Origin: Cellulomonas humilata | Lineage (GTDB): Bacteria > Actinomycetota > Actinomycetes > Actinomycetales > Cellulomonadaceae | DNA: 64,000 bases | NCBI RefSeq assembly: GCF_030814415.1 | Contig: NZ_JAUSVB010000002.1 | Span: forward strand, 124,001-188,000 | Direction of reading: 5' to 3' | Part shown: positions 35,824 to 43,826 of the stretch, in pieces | Layout: the number at the start of each line of letters is the position of its first letter | Numbering within the stretch: the stretch's first letter is position 1 | The notes under the pieces: model-generated | Seen by the model: only the letters and a program-made list of their open reading frames with translations | Databases searched by the model: none | Told to the model about the DNA's origin: nothing | Position numbers and translations under genes: made by a program

Positions 35824-36105
35824 ATGCTCACCACCCTCGTGTCCCACCCCGTCGGCTACGGCTGGGGATGGGGTCCCGGACCCTGGTTCCTGCTCGTGCC
35901 GCTGTTCTGGTTCGGGCTCATCGCGCTCTTCTTCGCGATCGGGAGCCGCCGCCGGCGCCGCTACTGGGGCGGCTGGGACGGCCCTCGCGACGGCGGCAGC
36001 GCTCGTGGCGTGCTGGCCGAGCGGTACGCCCGCGGTGAGATCGACGAGACCGAGTACCGCGCGCGCCTCGAGGTGCTGCTGGCGTCGGACGCCCCTCGCG
36101 GCTGA
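35824..36105 (+). CDS. small SHOCT-domain membrane protein
   Basis: A 93-residue protein: a Gly/Trp-rich N-terminus (GYGWGWGPGPW), one hydrophobic segment (about residues 20-40), an arginine cluster (GSRRRRRYWGGW), then a SHOCT domain (VLAERYARGEIDETEYRARL). SHOCT segments are short helical C-terminal tails thought to drive oligomerisation. GAAGGA lies 5 bases before the ATG. Its promoter shares the box of the neighbouring kinase/regulator operon, so it is a probable target and could feed back on the membrane sensor. Its stop abuts the stop of the convergent lipoprotein gene with no gap (TGA|TCA). Confidence 0.85.
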   Translation: MLTTLVSHPVGYGWGWGPGPWFLLVPLFWFGLIALFFAIGSRRRRRYWGGWDGPRDGGSARGVLAERYARGEIDETEYRARLEVLLASDAPRG

Positions 36106-37020
36106 TCAGTCCTGCTCGAGGGCGTGCGCGTCCACCAGTGCCTCCAGTTGCTCGCGGTGGGCGTCGACGAACTCCTGCTCCATGACGTGCTGCGCCGCGA
36201 GCATGGAGGTCTGGTAGTCGGTCTCCAGCTGGCACGTGAGGTCGGCGACCGCAGTGGCGATCTCCTGCTCGTCCGACTCCGGCGTGATCTCACGGGACGC
36301 CGCGCCGTCCGCGTCGGGTGGACCGTAGAGGCTCTGCTGCGCGTCGTCGGGCGTGGCCACGTCGTAGCCGGCGTCCGCCATGCACGCCGACCACTCCGTG
36401 GCCGCCTCAGTCATCCGGGCGTCCTCGAGCATCTCGAAGATCCAGGCCTCGAACGCGGCGTGCAGGTCGGCGAACGCCGGGTCCTCCTGCCAGTTGCTGT
36501 CCCGGTACACGGCGACCCGGGCGTCCTCGGCGCACCCGGTGGGGACGTCAGGGTCGCTCATGTCCAGCATCGCCCGCTCGTACTCCTTCCGCGCACCCGC
36601 GGAGAGCGACTCCAGGTACTCCTTGTTCTTGCGGTCCGACGCGGAGAGCTCCGGCTCCGGCACGGTGCTGGTCCCGCCGTAGCCGTACTGCTGGGCGTAC
36701 TCGAGGGTGTACTGCTCCCACTCGTCCCACTCGTCCAGCTCGCGCGGCCAGTACTCGAACCCCTCGTCGGCCATGCAGGCGGCGATGACGTCCTCGGACT
36801 GCCGGTGCAGCTCGGCCTTGTTCGTCTCCGAGTCGGCGTTGACCTGCTCCAGGTAGCTCCACAACGGTCCGGGCGGCGCGGGGGTGCGGACGGGGGTCCG
36901 CGTGGTGGGGTGCGCGGACGGCTCGGCGGCGTCCGGTGTCGTGCCGGCCGACGGCGAGCAGGCCCCGACGAGCATCGCGAGGGTCGCGGCGACGACCACG
37001 GCAAGGAGGCGGTGCGCCAT
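36106..37020 (-). CDS. four-cysteine lipoprotein A, uncharacterised family
   Basis: A 304-residue lipoprotein with lipobox LVGAC (Cys21) and a Pro/Thr linker to about residue 52. The mature domain is mainly helical and very acidic. It carries four further cysteines (82, 163, 213, 263), each in a motif shared with lipoprotein B at 42556: AACMxDEGFEY, GC, CMADAGYD and EQEIxxAVADxTC, plus AQQYGYG/AEQYGYG and a final EQxFxDAH. The even number suggests two disulfides outside the cell. No domain I know matches. It follows the MFS gene on the same strand after 46 bases. Because lipoprotein B sits between two exporter modules, a role at a MacAB-like complex is possible. Confidence 0.85.
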   Translation of the reverse strand: MAHRLLAVVVAATLAMLVGACSPSAGTTPDAAEPSAHPTTRTPVRTPAPPGPLWSYLEQVNADSETNKAELHRQSEDVIAACMADEGFEYWPRELDEWDEWEQYTLEYAQQYGYGGTSTVPEPELSASDRKNKEYLESLSAGARKEYERAMLDMSDPDVPTGCAEDARVAVYRDSNWQEDPAFADLHAAFEAWIFEMLEDARMTEAATEWSACMADAGYDVATPDDAQQSLYGPPDADGAASREITPESDEQEIATAVADLTCQLETDYQTSMLAAQHVMEQEFVDAHREQLEALVDAHALEQD

Positions 37021-37066
37021 GCGGTGTCTCCCCGGGGCGTCGGCGGACTGGGGTGCCGACCGAAAA

Positions 37067-38365
37067 CTAGCGGCTGCCAGGGGCGCTTGTCCGGCGATCA
37101 GGCGTCGAGAACGGGGCGCCCGGCAGGTCGCGCATCCCGATCAGGGGCGACAGGACGACGGGGAGCGCGGCGAGCGCCATGAAGCCGACGGACACCCAGA
37201 GGGTCGGCAGCACGCCGAGGTGGGTGCCCAGCCAGCCGCCGAGCAGGCCGCCGATCGGCATCGAGCCCCACACGATGAACCGCACGGAGGCGTTCATGCG
37301 GCCGAGCAGCGGGGGAGGGCAGACGCGCTGCCGGAAGCTCACCTGGGCCACGTTGTAGACGATGACGGAGAAGCCGAACGCCGCTCCGCCGGTGATCAGC
37401 AGCGGGACCGCCGGGATGACGCTGGTGGCGGCCAGCGGGACCAGCGCGGCTGCGGGAGCGGACACGAGCGCGGAGAGCGGGATGATCCGGCCCTCGCCGA
37501 TCCACTGCGCGAGCCGGCCGGCGACCACGGCCCCGAGCAGGCCACCGATCGCCGATGCGGACACGATCGCACCGTAGGCGGCGGTGCCCAGGTCGAGGGT
37601 CCGCAGCACGTAGATGACCAGGACCGCCGTGCTGACCGCGTTCCCGAAGTTGGCCAGCGAGGTGCACGCGACGATCCGTCGCAGGTACGGCTCGTGCACC
37701 ACGAACCGCAGGCCCTCGGCGATCTCCGTGCGGAGCGGGCGCCGGGTGTCCGGGTGCGGTGGTGTCTCGCGCTGTCGGATGCGGCCGACGGCGAACGCCG
37801 AGATCAGGTACGTGACCACGGTGATCGCGATGAGCGCCGGCGCGGCGATGACCCGCAGCAGCAGCCCGCCGAGGGCCGGCGCCGCGACCTGGGCCACCGA
37901 CGCGGTCGCCTGCAGCTTGGAGTTGCCCTCGACCAGGTGGTCGAGACCGACGAGGCCGGGGATGTAGCTCTGGTGGGAGACGTCGAAGAAGACGGTGGCG
38001 ACGCTGACCACGAGTGCGGCCGCGATCAGCAGGGGGATCGTCGCGTGACCCGTCGCTGCGGTCACGACGACGGCGCCGAGGACCGCGGCGCGGACCAGGT
38101 CCGCAACGATGAGCACGCGGCGCTTGCGCATCCGGTCCACCCAGGCGCCCGCCGGCAGGCCGATGACGAGGAACGCGGCGTACTCGGCGGCCGTGAGCAC
38201 GCCCATCTCCCACTCGGTCGCGGCGAGCTGCTGGACCGCGAGGATGGGCAGGGCGAGCGCGGTGAGCTGGGCGCCGAGCTGGCCGAACGCGTCACCCGTC
38301 CAGAGCCGGCGGAAGTCCGGGTGGTGGATCAGCGACCGGCGGGTCGTGGTGTCGGGGATGCTCAC
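37067..38365 (-). CDS. MFS transporter (drug/unknown efflux type)
   Basis: Major facilitator of 432 residues with about twelve hydrophobic segments. GQLGAQLTALALPILAVQQL is segment 1, VIGLPAGAWVDRMRKRRVLI is the conserved 2-3 loop, and SLANFGNAVSTAVLVIYVL begins the second half. This subfamily (enterobactin-exporter/MFS_3 like) often comprises macrolide or siderophore efflux proteins. I choose the GTG at 38365 because a TTGACA-17-GATGCT promoter ends 7 bases before it on the minus strand. It is divergent from an ArsR-type regulator gene, with a shared operator, so it should be repressed by that protein. Confidence 0.9.
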   Translation of the reverse strand: MSIPDTTTRRSLIHHPDFRRLWTGDAFGQLGAQLTALALPILAVQQLAATEWEMGVLTAAEYAAFLVIGLPAGAWVDRMRKRRVLIVADLVRAAVLGAVVVTAATGHATIPLLIAAALVVSVATVFFDVSHQSYIPGLVGLDHLVEGNSKLQATASVAQVAAPALGGLLLRVIAAPALIAITVVTYLISAFAVGRIRQRETPPHPDTRRPLRTEIAEGLRFVVHEPYLRRIVACTSLANFGNAVSTAVLVIYVLRTLDLGTAAYGAIVSASAIGGLLGAVVAGRLAQWIGEGRIIPLSALVSAPAAALVPLAATSVIPAVPLLITGGAAFGFSVIVYNVAQVSFRQRVCPPPLLGRMNASVRFIVWGSMPIGGLLGGWLGTHLGVLPTLWVSVGFMALAALPVVLSPLIGMRDLPGAPFSTPDRRTSAPGSR

Positions 38366-38372
38366 GCGGCCC

Positions 38373-38416
38373 AGCATCGGCAACTGATTGGGAAATGTCA
38401 ATCACTGTGCGAGGAT
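38373..38416. promoter_or_regulatory. mirror-image divergent promoters with central operator
   Basis: Minus strand: TTGACA (38396-38401), 17 bases, GATGCT (38373-38378), 7 bases, GTG of the MFS gene. Plus strand: TTGGGA (38388-38393), 17 bases, GAGGAT (38411-38416), 7 bases, ATG of the regulator gene. Both -35 boxes overlap the inverted repeat TGATTG-N8-CAATCA (38385-38404), so one bound ArsR dimer would close both promoters. Confidence 0.75.
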
Positions 38417-38423
38417 CGGGGTC

Positions 38424-38999
38424 ATGACGCAGCCTGCCTCCGACGACACCGTCGACACGGTCGACGTCGACGCCGACGCGCGTGCCCTGGCGAGCACCCT
38501 GCGCCTCCGCATCCTGCGGCTGTGCCTCGACGACGCGCTCACCAACCGGGAGATCGCCGAGCGGCTGGGCCGCAACCCGGCGACCGTCCTGCACCACGTC
38601 CGCACGCTCGTCGACCGCGGCTTCCTGGTCGCGCAACCCACCCGACGCGGTACCCGCGGAGCCCGCGAGGTGCCGTACCGGTCGACGGGCAAGTCGTGGC
38701 GGACCCCCGGTACGACGGGCATGAGCCGGATCCTCATCGACACGTTCCTGGAGGAGGTCGCGCTCGTCGACCCGCAGGACGTCGTCACCACGCGTCTCGG
38801 CGTGCGACTCGACGCCGCCGGGCTCGAGGAGCTGGCGACGCGGATCGGAGTCGTGCTCGGCGAGTTCGCCGACCGTCCGCCCACCGCGGACGGCACGCCG
38901 TACTCCGTGTTCTTCGCCCTGCACGAGGACGTGACGCGTCAGACGCCCCCGCGCAGCGCCGCGATGGGCTCGATGGACGCCGCCTTGAGCGACGGGTAG
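38424..38999 (+). CDS. ArsR-type winged-helix regulator
   Basis: A 191-residue regulator. The winged helix spans about residues 15-85: STLRLRILRLCLDDALTNRE, IAERLGRNPATVLHHVRTLV and a basic wing RRGTRGAREVPYR. The C-terminal half has no metal-site cysteines, so it is not an arsenic or metal sensor of the classic kind, and its ligand is unknown. Leaderless start, 7 bases after GAGGAT. It should repress itself and the divergent MFS gene. The last 61 bases overlap the 3' end of the convergent exporter permease gene, an unusually long antisense overlap. Confidence 0.88.
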   Translation: MTQPASDDTVDTVDVDADARALASTLRLRILRLCLDDALTNREIAERLGRNPATVLHHVRTLVDRGFLVAQPTRRGTRGAREVPYRSTGKSWRTPGTTGMSRILIDTFLEEVALVDPQDVVTTRLGVRLDAAGLEELATRIGVVLGEFADRPPTADGTPYSVFFALHEDVTRQTPPRSAAMGSMDAALSDG

Positions 39000-40186
39000 A
39001 GCCCCGCGAGCAGACCGATCACGCCGCCCGCCAACGCCGCGACGCCGACCATGCGCAGATCGAGGATGGGCGTCCACACCTGGGCGGCGCTGACACCGAC
39101 GACGACGGCGACGCCGAGCGCGGCCCCGAGCATCCCGCCGAGCAGGCCGACCACCACCGACTCGACCATGAACTGCGCGCCGATGTCCCGCCGGGTCGCG
39201 CCGAGCGCCCGGCGCAGCCCGATCTCGCCGACGCGCTCCAGCACGGACAGCAGGGTCACGTTCGCGATCCCGACGCCACCGATCAGCAGCGCCACGCCGC
39301 CGAGCGCCAGGAAGATCGTGTTCACGTCGGCCTGCACGCTCTGCCGCACCTGGGACGTCGCCGGCGGGGTCTGCACGTCGATGGTCTCGGGGGCGTTGGG
39401 GCTCAGTGCGGTCGGCAGCTGGCTGCCCACCACCGGTCCGGCGCCGACCGCGAGGTGCAGGTGCAGCTCGTCGGGTGCCGCCAGCGCGAAGTCCGCCCGG
39501 GCGGTCCCCTCGGGAATGAGCACCGCCGACAGCACGTCCGCCCGCCGCTGCACGTCGTCCACGATGCCGATGACCTGGTAGGCGCGGTCGCCGATGAAGA
39601 TCGACGGCTGCCGGTCGACCCGCACGACACCGAGGCGCTCGGCGGCGTCGACACCGAGCACGACGACGCGGTCGGCGCGGGCGTCGTGCCCCGCGTCGAA
39701 GTAGCGGCCCTGCACGATGCGTCCGCGGACCGCCTCGAGCGCGCCCGGGGACGTCGCGACGACGTCCGGCGCCACCGTGCGGGCGGCGGACGGGTCGTGC
39801 ACCGGGACCGCCGTGATCTCCGCGTCGCCGACGTCCACCGTCGAGAAGGTCCCGGCGGCCTCGACGCCCGCGAGCCGCTCGGCGCGGGCCGGTGCGTCCC
39901 AGGGGAGCGACCCGAGCGCGCGCTGCGAGCCGTCCCAGCCGTTGCTGGTCTCCGGCTTGGCCACGGCCTGGGTCGCGGCGACGGCGTCGAACTGCTTGTT
40001 GATCTGCCCCGACGCGGTCTGCGCCAGCCCGATGGTCACCACCACCGAGGCGATGCCGAGCACGGTGCCCAGGATGGTGAGCAGCAGCCGCCCGGGCCGT
40101 GCACCGATCCCCGCCGCGGCCTCGGCGAGCAGGTCACGCAGCCCGAACCGGTCGGACCGCGCCACGCGCTCGGTCACCGCGGTCAT
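38939..40186 (-). CDS. exporter module 2 permease (MacB/FtsX family)
   Basis: ABC exporter permease of 415 residues with the MacB layout. A first membrane segment (LLLTILGTVLGIASVVVTIG, residues 34-53) is followed by a large outside domain (to about 300), then three closely spaced segments (IFLALGGVALLIGGVGIANV, VVGLLGGMLGAALGVAVVVG, VGVAALAGGVIGLLAGLYPS). The loop EIGLRRALGATRRDIGAQFM is the FtsX-family coupling motif. Such proteins transmit ATP hydrolysis to extracellular substrates rather than forming a channel. Its start overlaps the ATPase stop (ATGA). It is the last gene of a long minus-strand run with adaptor, ATPase and lipoprotein B. Confidence 0.93.
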   Translation of the reverse strand: MTAVTERVARSDRFGLRDLLAEAAAGIGARPGRLLLTILGTVLGIASVVVTIGLAQTASGQINKQFDAVAATQAVAKPETSNGWDGSQRALGSLPWDAPARAERLAGVEAAGTFSTVDVGDAEITAVPVHDPSAARTVAPDVVATSPGALEAVRGRIVQGRYFDAGHDARADRVVVLGVDAAERLGVVRVDRQPSIFIGDRAYQVIGIVDDVQRRADVLSAVLIPEGTARADFALAAPDELHLHLAVGAGPVVGSQLPTALSPNAPETIDVQTPPATSQVRQSVQADVNTIFLALGGVALLIGGVGIANVTLLSVLERVGEIGLRRALGATRRDIGAQFMVESVVVGLLGGMLGAALGVAVVVGVSAAQVWTPILDLRMVGVAALAGGVIGLLAGLYPSLKAASIEPIAALRGGV

Positions 40187-40902
40187 GCGATCTCCCGCAG
40201 GTACCCGTCGGCGATCCGGACCCGGCGCTGCGCGCGCGCCGACACCTCGTCGTCGTGCGTGATGACCAGCAGCGTCAGCCCGCCCGCGTGCAGCTCGTCG
40301 AACAGGTCGAGCACGCTGGCCGAGCTCTCCGAGTCGAGGTTGCCCGTCGGCTCGTCGGCCAGCAGCACGCGAGGCTGCGCGACGACGGCGCGCGCGACCG
40401 CCGCGCGCTGGCGCTCGCCGCCCGACAGCACGGTGGGGACGAAGTCGACGCGGTGGCTCAGCCCGACGCGGTCCAGCGCCGCCAGCGCACGGTCGCGCCG
40501 CTCCGCGCGAGGAACACCGCTGTACAGCGTGGCGAGCAGGACGTTCTCCAGCACCGTCCGGTGCGGCATCAGGTGGAACGCCTGGAACACGAAGCCGATG
40601 TGGCCCGCGCGCAGCGCCGCCCGCTCGCGCTCTCCGGCGCCGGCCGTGGGGATGCCGTCGAGCAGGTACTCGCCGTCGGTCGGCTTGTCCAGCAGGCCCA
40701 GCAGGTTCAGCAGCGTGGACTTGCCCGAGCCGGACGGTCCGACGACCGAGAAGTAGTCGCCCGACCCCACCGCGAGGTCGGCCGGGTGCAGCGCGTGGAC
40801 CGGCGGGTCGCCCGGGAACTGCCGCGCGGCCCCCCGGAGCTCGAGCACGGGAGGGGGCGGCTCGACGCGCTCGGGGGCGTCGAGCAGGTCGAGGACGGTC
40901 AC
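40183..40902 (-). CDS. exporter module 2 ATPase (MacB/LolD type)
   Basis: ATPase of 239 residues: Walker A GPSGSGKSTLLN, Q-loop GFVFQAFHLMPHRTVLENV, signature LSGGERQRAAVARAV and Walker B VLLADEPTGNLD. The DEPTGNLDSE and HLMP motifs are typical of MacB/LolD/FtsE ATPases. Its ATG overlaps the adaptor stop and its own stop overlaps the permease start, so the three proteins are made in fixed ratio. The N-terminal tail of about 20 residues is proline-rich. It has about the same domain plan as the module 1 ATPase at 45053, though the two differ in detail. Confidence 0.93.
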   Translation of the reverse strand: MTVLDLLDAPERVEPPPPVLELRGAARQFPGDPPVHALHPADLAVGSGDYFSVVGPSGSGKSTLLNLLGLLDKPTDGEYLLDGIPTAGAGERERAALRAGHIGFVFQAFHLMPHRTVLENVLLATLYSGVPRAERRDRALAALDRVGLSHRVDFVPTVLSGGERQRAAVARAVVAQPRVLLADEPTGNLDSESSASVLDLFDELHAGGLTLLVITHDDEVSARAQRRVRIADGYLREIA

Positions 40903-42488
40903 TCGTCCGCCTCGGTGTCGGCCGTCGGCTCGTCGTCCGTGCTCGTCACGCCGACGACCACCAGGTCGCCCGCCGTGAGCGGCGTCTCGGAACCCACGAT
41001 CTCGACGTACCCGTCCGCGGCGAGGCCGGTGGTCACCGTGACCAGCGAGCTGGCCTTCCCGCCGCTCCCGGCCAGCTCGACCCGGGACTCCCCGCCGGGA
41101 CCGGCGGTCAGCGCGGCCAGCGGCACGGCGAGCACCTCACCCTCCGTGGAGCTGACCGGCACCCGGACGCGGACGTTGGTGTTCTGGAGCGCGAGGACCT
41201 GCTCCTGCGTGAGGTTGCCCAGCGTGAAGATCACGGTCCGGCGGTCGCCCTTGGGTTCCGTCGGCTCCTTCGGCTCCTCGCCCTCCGTCTGCCCGTCGGG
41301 CGGTGCGGGCGTCGCCGTCGAGTCCTTGACGACGGCGACGGTGACGGGCAGCTCCTGGTCGTCGAGCGTGATCGACCCCACCGTGCCGACCGTGAGCAGC
41401 TCGGCGTCCGCCCGCGTCGCGCTGCCGGTGATCTGGATGGTGGCCCCGGACACGCTCATGAACTCGCCGGTGATGGTCCCGCCGCGGGTCGCCTTCACGA
41501 CGTCCACGCGACGGGGGAGCGACGGGACGAACACGATCTCGCTGGCCGGGAGCGGGGTCAGCGTCGCGGCCTGCGCCTCGGCCTGGTCCTCGCGTGCCGA
41601 CGTCAGCTGCGACTGCGCCGACGCGACGGCGGCACGCTGCGCGCCCGTGTCCGCGGGGTTGCCCGCCTCGGCCCGCGCCGCCCGCGCCTGGGCCAGCGCA
41701 CCCTGCGCCTCGAGCACCGCGATGGGGCTGCAGGGCGACTCCTCGGTGGGGGCGGCGCAGCGCGCCTGCTCCTGGGCGAGGGTCGCCTCCGCGACCGTGA
41801 CCGACGTGTCCAGGCCGATGATCACCGACTGCAACGGGCCGGCGGCCGCGCCGGCCAGCTCCCGCTGGGCGGCGCTGAGTGCGTCCTGCGCCGACCGGAC
41901 GCCGTCACGAGCCGCTGCGGCGGCGTCCTGGAGCTCCTCACCGGCGGACGGCGGCTCGTACCCGACCCGCTGGTAGAGCGCGCGGACCCCCGCGGCGGTC
42001 GCCGCGTCGTAGGCGTCGCTGTCCGGGCTGCCCGCGTCGATGCCGAGGGCTGCGAGCGCGGCCTTGAGCTGGCGGACGTCGGGCCCGGAGACGCCGGCCC
42101 GCAGCGACCGGTAGGTGGGCAGGTCGCCCGGCAGCACGATCACCGGCCGGCCGACGATCTCGAGCGCCACCGACGCCGGGCCGATCTCCGCACCGACCAC
42201 CGGCACCTGGCCGGTGACCACGGCCGGGCCGCCGAGGTCCCCGGTCTCGACCCGCAGGGCGACCGGGTCGTCGTACCCGATGTCGCCACGGATGACGAGC
42301 TCGTTCGCGACGACGCGGCTCTCCACGGGGACGGTGATCGGGCCGGCCGTCGGGGGCGCGGCGTCGGCCGCCGCGCTGCCTGGCGACACGATCAGCCTGC
42401 TCAGGAGGACCCCCGCGCCGAGGCAGACGACGGCGACGACCGCCATCACGACGATGGTCCGCCGCCCTCCGGTGACCTGCGTGCTCAT
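40899..42488 (-). CDS. exporter module 2 adaptor with peptidoglycan-binding domain
   Basis: Membrane-anchored adaptor of 529 residues, comparable to MacA/HlyD-type fusion proteins. One N-terminal membrane segment (IVVMAVVAVVCLGAGVLLSR) is followed by a beta-barrel-like part and a PG_binding_1 domain near residues 120-180 (YRSLRAGVSGPDVRQLKAAL ... VRALYQRVGYEP). An Ala/Gln-rich helical hairpin (about 180-320) and repeated beta domains with a Pro/Glu linker complete it. The peptidoglycan-binding domain would dock the complex in the cell wall of a single-membrane bacterium. GGAGGAG lies 5 bases before the ATG. It is first in the adaptor-ATPase-permease trio. Confidence 0.88.
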   Translation of the reverse strand: MSTQVTGGRRTIVVMAVVAVVCLGAGVLLSRLIVSPGSAAADAAPPTAGPITVPVESRVVANELVIRGDIGYDDPVALRVETGDLGGPAVVTGQVPVVGAEIGPASVALEIVGRPVIVLPGDLPTYRSLRAGVSGPDVRQLKAALAALGIDAGSPDSDAYDAATAAGVRALYQRVGYEPPSAGEELQDAAAAARDGVRSAQDALSAAQRELAGAAAGPLQSVIIGLDTSVTVAEATLAQEQARCAAPTEESPCSPIAVLEAQGALAQARAARAEAGNPADTGAQRAAVASAQSQLTSAREDQAEAQAATLTPLPASEIVFVPSLPRRVDVVKATRGGTITGEFMSVSGATIQITGSATRADAELLTVGTVGSITLDDQELPVTVAVVKDSTATPAPPDGQTEGEEPKEPTEPKGDRRTVIFTLGNLTQEQVLALQNTNVRVRVPVSSTEGEVLAVPLAALTAGPGGESRVELAGSGGKASSLVTVTTGLAADGYVEIVGSETPLTAGDLVVVGVTSTDDEPTADTEADE

Positions 42489-42555
42489 TGCTCTCCTCCT
42501 GGGACCTCGGACGTGCCGGCGTGCTCGGGCCGTCTGCCGACGGCACCCGCACGGC

Positions 42556-43551
42556 TCACTTGGACGCCTGCGCCGCCTTCTCGACCATGGCGTCGAGCTC
42601 GTCCTTGTGCGCGTCGATGAAGTCCTGCTCGATGGCGAACTGCGCCTCGAGCGCCGCCCGACCGGACCCGGTGCTGTCCTGGCACGTGCGGTCGGCGACG
42701 GCCGTCGAGATCTCCTGCTCGCGGATCTCCGCCAGCGCGGCCTCGTCCTGCGTCCCGGTCTCCTCGTCGTAGGGGATCTCGTTGGTCAGGTTGTAGATGC
42801 TGTCCTGCGCCTCCTGCGGGTTGGCGAAGTCGTAGCCCGCGTCGGCCATGCACTCCGCCCACTTCGCGTACGCCTGCGTGGTCCGCTCGTCGGTCTGCGC
42901 GTCCTGCCACAGCTCGTTCATCGCGTCCGTGAGGTCCTTGAACTCCGGGTCGTCCCAGACCTGGCCGGCCTCGTACACCTCGTGCTGGGCCTTGCCCTGG
43001 CAGCCGGCGGTCGTCCAGTCGTACTCCTGCGCCTGCGCCTCGGCCGCCTCCTCGTCGGTCGGATCCCCAGACATCGTCGGCGGACCGTAGAGGGCCTCGT
43101 AGAACGCCGCCTGCTCGGTCTCGCTCATCGTCGCGACGTAGTCGGCGTTCGGGTCCACCCACTCCTCGCCGTCGCCCTGGTTCATCGGCATGTCCTGCGA
43201 CGTCGTCGCGCCGTACCCGTACTGCTCCGCGAACTCGAGCGAGTCCCACGCGGGCATGCCGTCGTCGCTGTCGTCGAAGCTCTTGCTCATCCCCGACGTG
43301 TCCTGCGGCGTGTACTCGAAGCCCTCGTCCTGCATGCAGGCCGCCACGATCTCCTCGGAGCGGACCATCTGGGCGTCCATCTCCGCCTCGTCCTGCGACC
43401 CGCCCAGCTTCTCCCAGTACGCCGAGAGCGGGCTGTCCTCGTACGTCAGCGTCGCGTCGTCCGACGGGCCGCCGCCGGAGGAGCAACCAGCCAGGAGTGT
43501 CAGGGCGACGGCCCCCGTGGCGATCGCGGCGGTGATCGGCGTGGTTCTCAT
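42556..43551 (-). CDS. four-cysteine lipoprotein B, uncharacterised family
   Basis: A 331-residue lipoprotein with lipobox LLAGC (Cys23), paralogous to lipoprotein A. Its cysteines 72, 184, 234 and 290 align with 82, 163, 213 and 263 of A in the same motifs (AACMQDEGFEY, TAGC, CMADAGYD, EQEISTAVADRTC), and both contain EQYGYG. The mature domain is acidic and predicted helical. It lies between exporter module 1 (264 bases upstream) and the adaptor of module 2 (67 bases downstream), on the same strand. It may have its own promoter at 43611. I know no function for this family. An extracellular accessory or cargo-binding subunit of the exporters is a reasonable but untested idea. Confidence 0.87.
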   Translation of the reverse strand: MRTTPITAAIATGAVALTLLAGCSSGGGPSDDATLTYEDSPLSAYWEKLGGSQDEAEMDAQMVRSEEIVAACMQDEGFEYTPQDTSGMSKSFDDSDDGMPAWDSLEFAEQYGYGATTSQDMPMNQGDGEEWVDPNADYVATMSETEQAAFYEALYGPPTMSGDPTDEEAAEAQAQEYDWTTAGCQGKAQHEVYEAGQVWDDPEFKDLTDAMNELWQDAQTDERTTQAYAKWAECMADAGYDFANPQEAQDSIYNLTNEIPYDEETGTQDEAALAEIREQEISTAVADRTCQDSTGSGRAALEAQFAIEQDFIDAHKDELDAMVEKAAQASK

Positions 43552-43610
43552 CGTGGCGGGCCCTTTCGGCGGGGGAGTCACAGGTGTTCTCACTGAGGTC
43601 GACCAGGACG

Positions 43611-43640
43611 ATATCGGGCCAGATCGGGGCAAAAGATCAA
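43611..43640 (-). promoter_or_regulatory. candidate promoter of lipoprotein B
   Basis: On the minus strand TTGATC (complement of 43635-43640), 18 bases, CGATAT (complement of 43611-43616), about 60 bases before the ATG. The match is moderate. The region is the only AT-richer patch of the 263-base gap. Confidence 0.35.
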
Positions 43641-43801
43641 CCCTGAGGGTGATCTGGCGACCGCACCGGGATGACGCCGGGCGGCCGCCCTCCGCGGCCG
43701 CCCGGCGCCCCTGCGTGCGGTCCTGCAGGTCCCGAGCGTAGGGAGGCGTCTCCCGGCGAACATCCACCGCAGGGTGCACAACCTTTTCGGGACGTCATAC
43801 G

Positions 43802-43826
43802 TCAGTACCGGATCTCAGTACCGGAT
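43802..43826. repeat. 13-bp tandem duplication at the permease stop codon
   Basis: TCAGTACCGGAT occurs at 43802-43813 and again at 43815-43826, separated by one base. On the coding strand this duplicates the last codons IRY and the stop of the module 1 permease; the first stop read is at 43815-43817. Confidence 0.85.

Noticed and set aside
38424..38999. Classic arsenic- or metal-sensing ArsR
   Set aside because: No cysteine motif in the recognition helix (ELCVCDL type) or C-terminal metal site. The neighbour is a drug-type MFS protein, not an arsenite pump.
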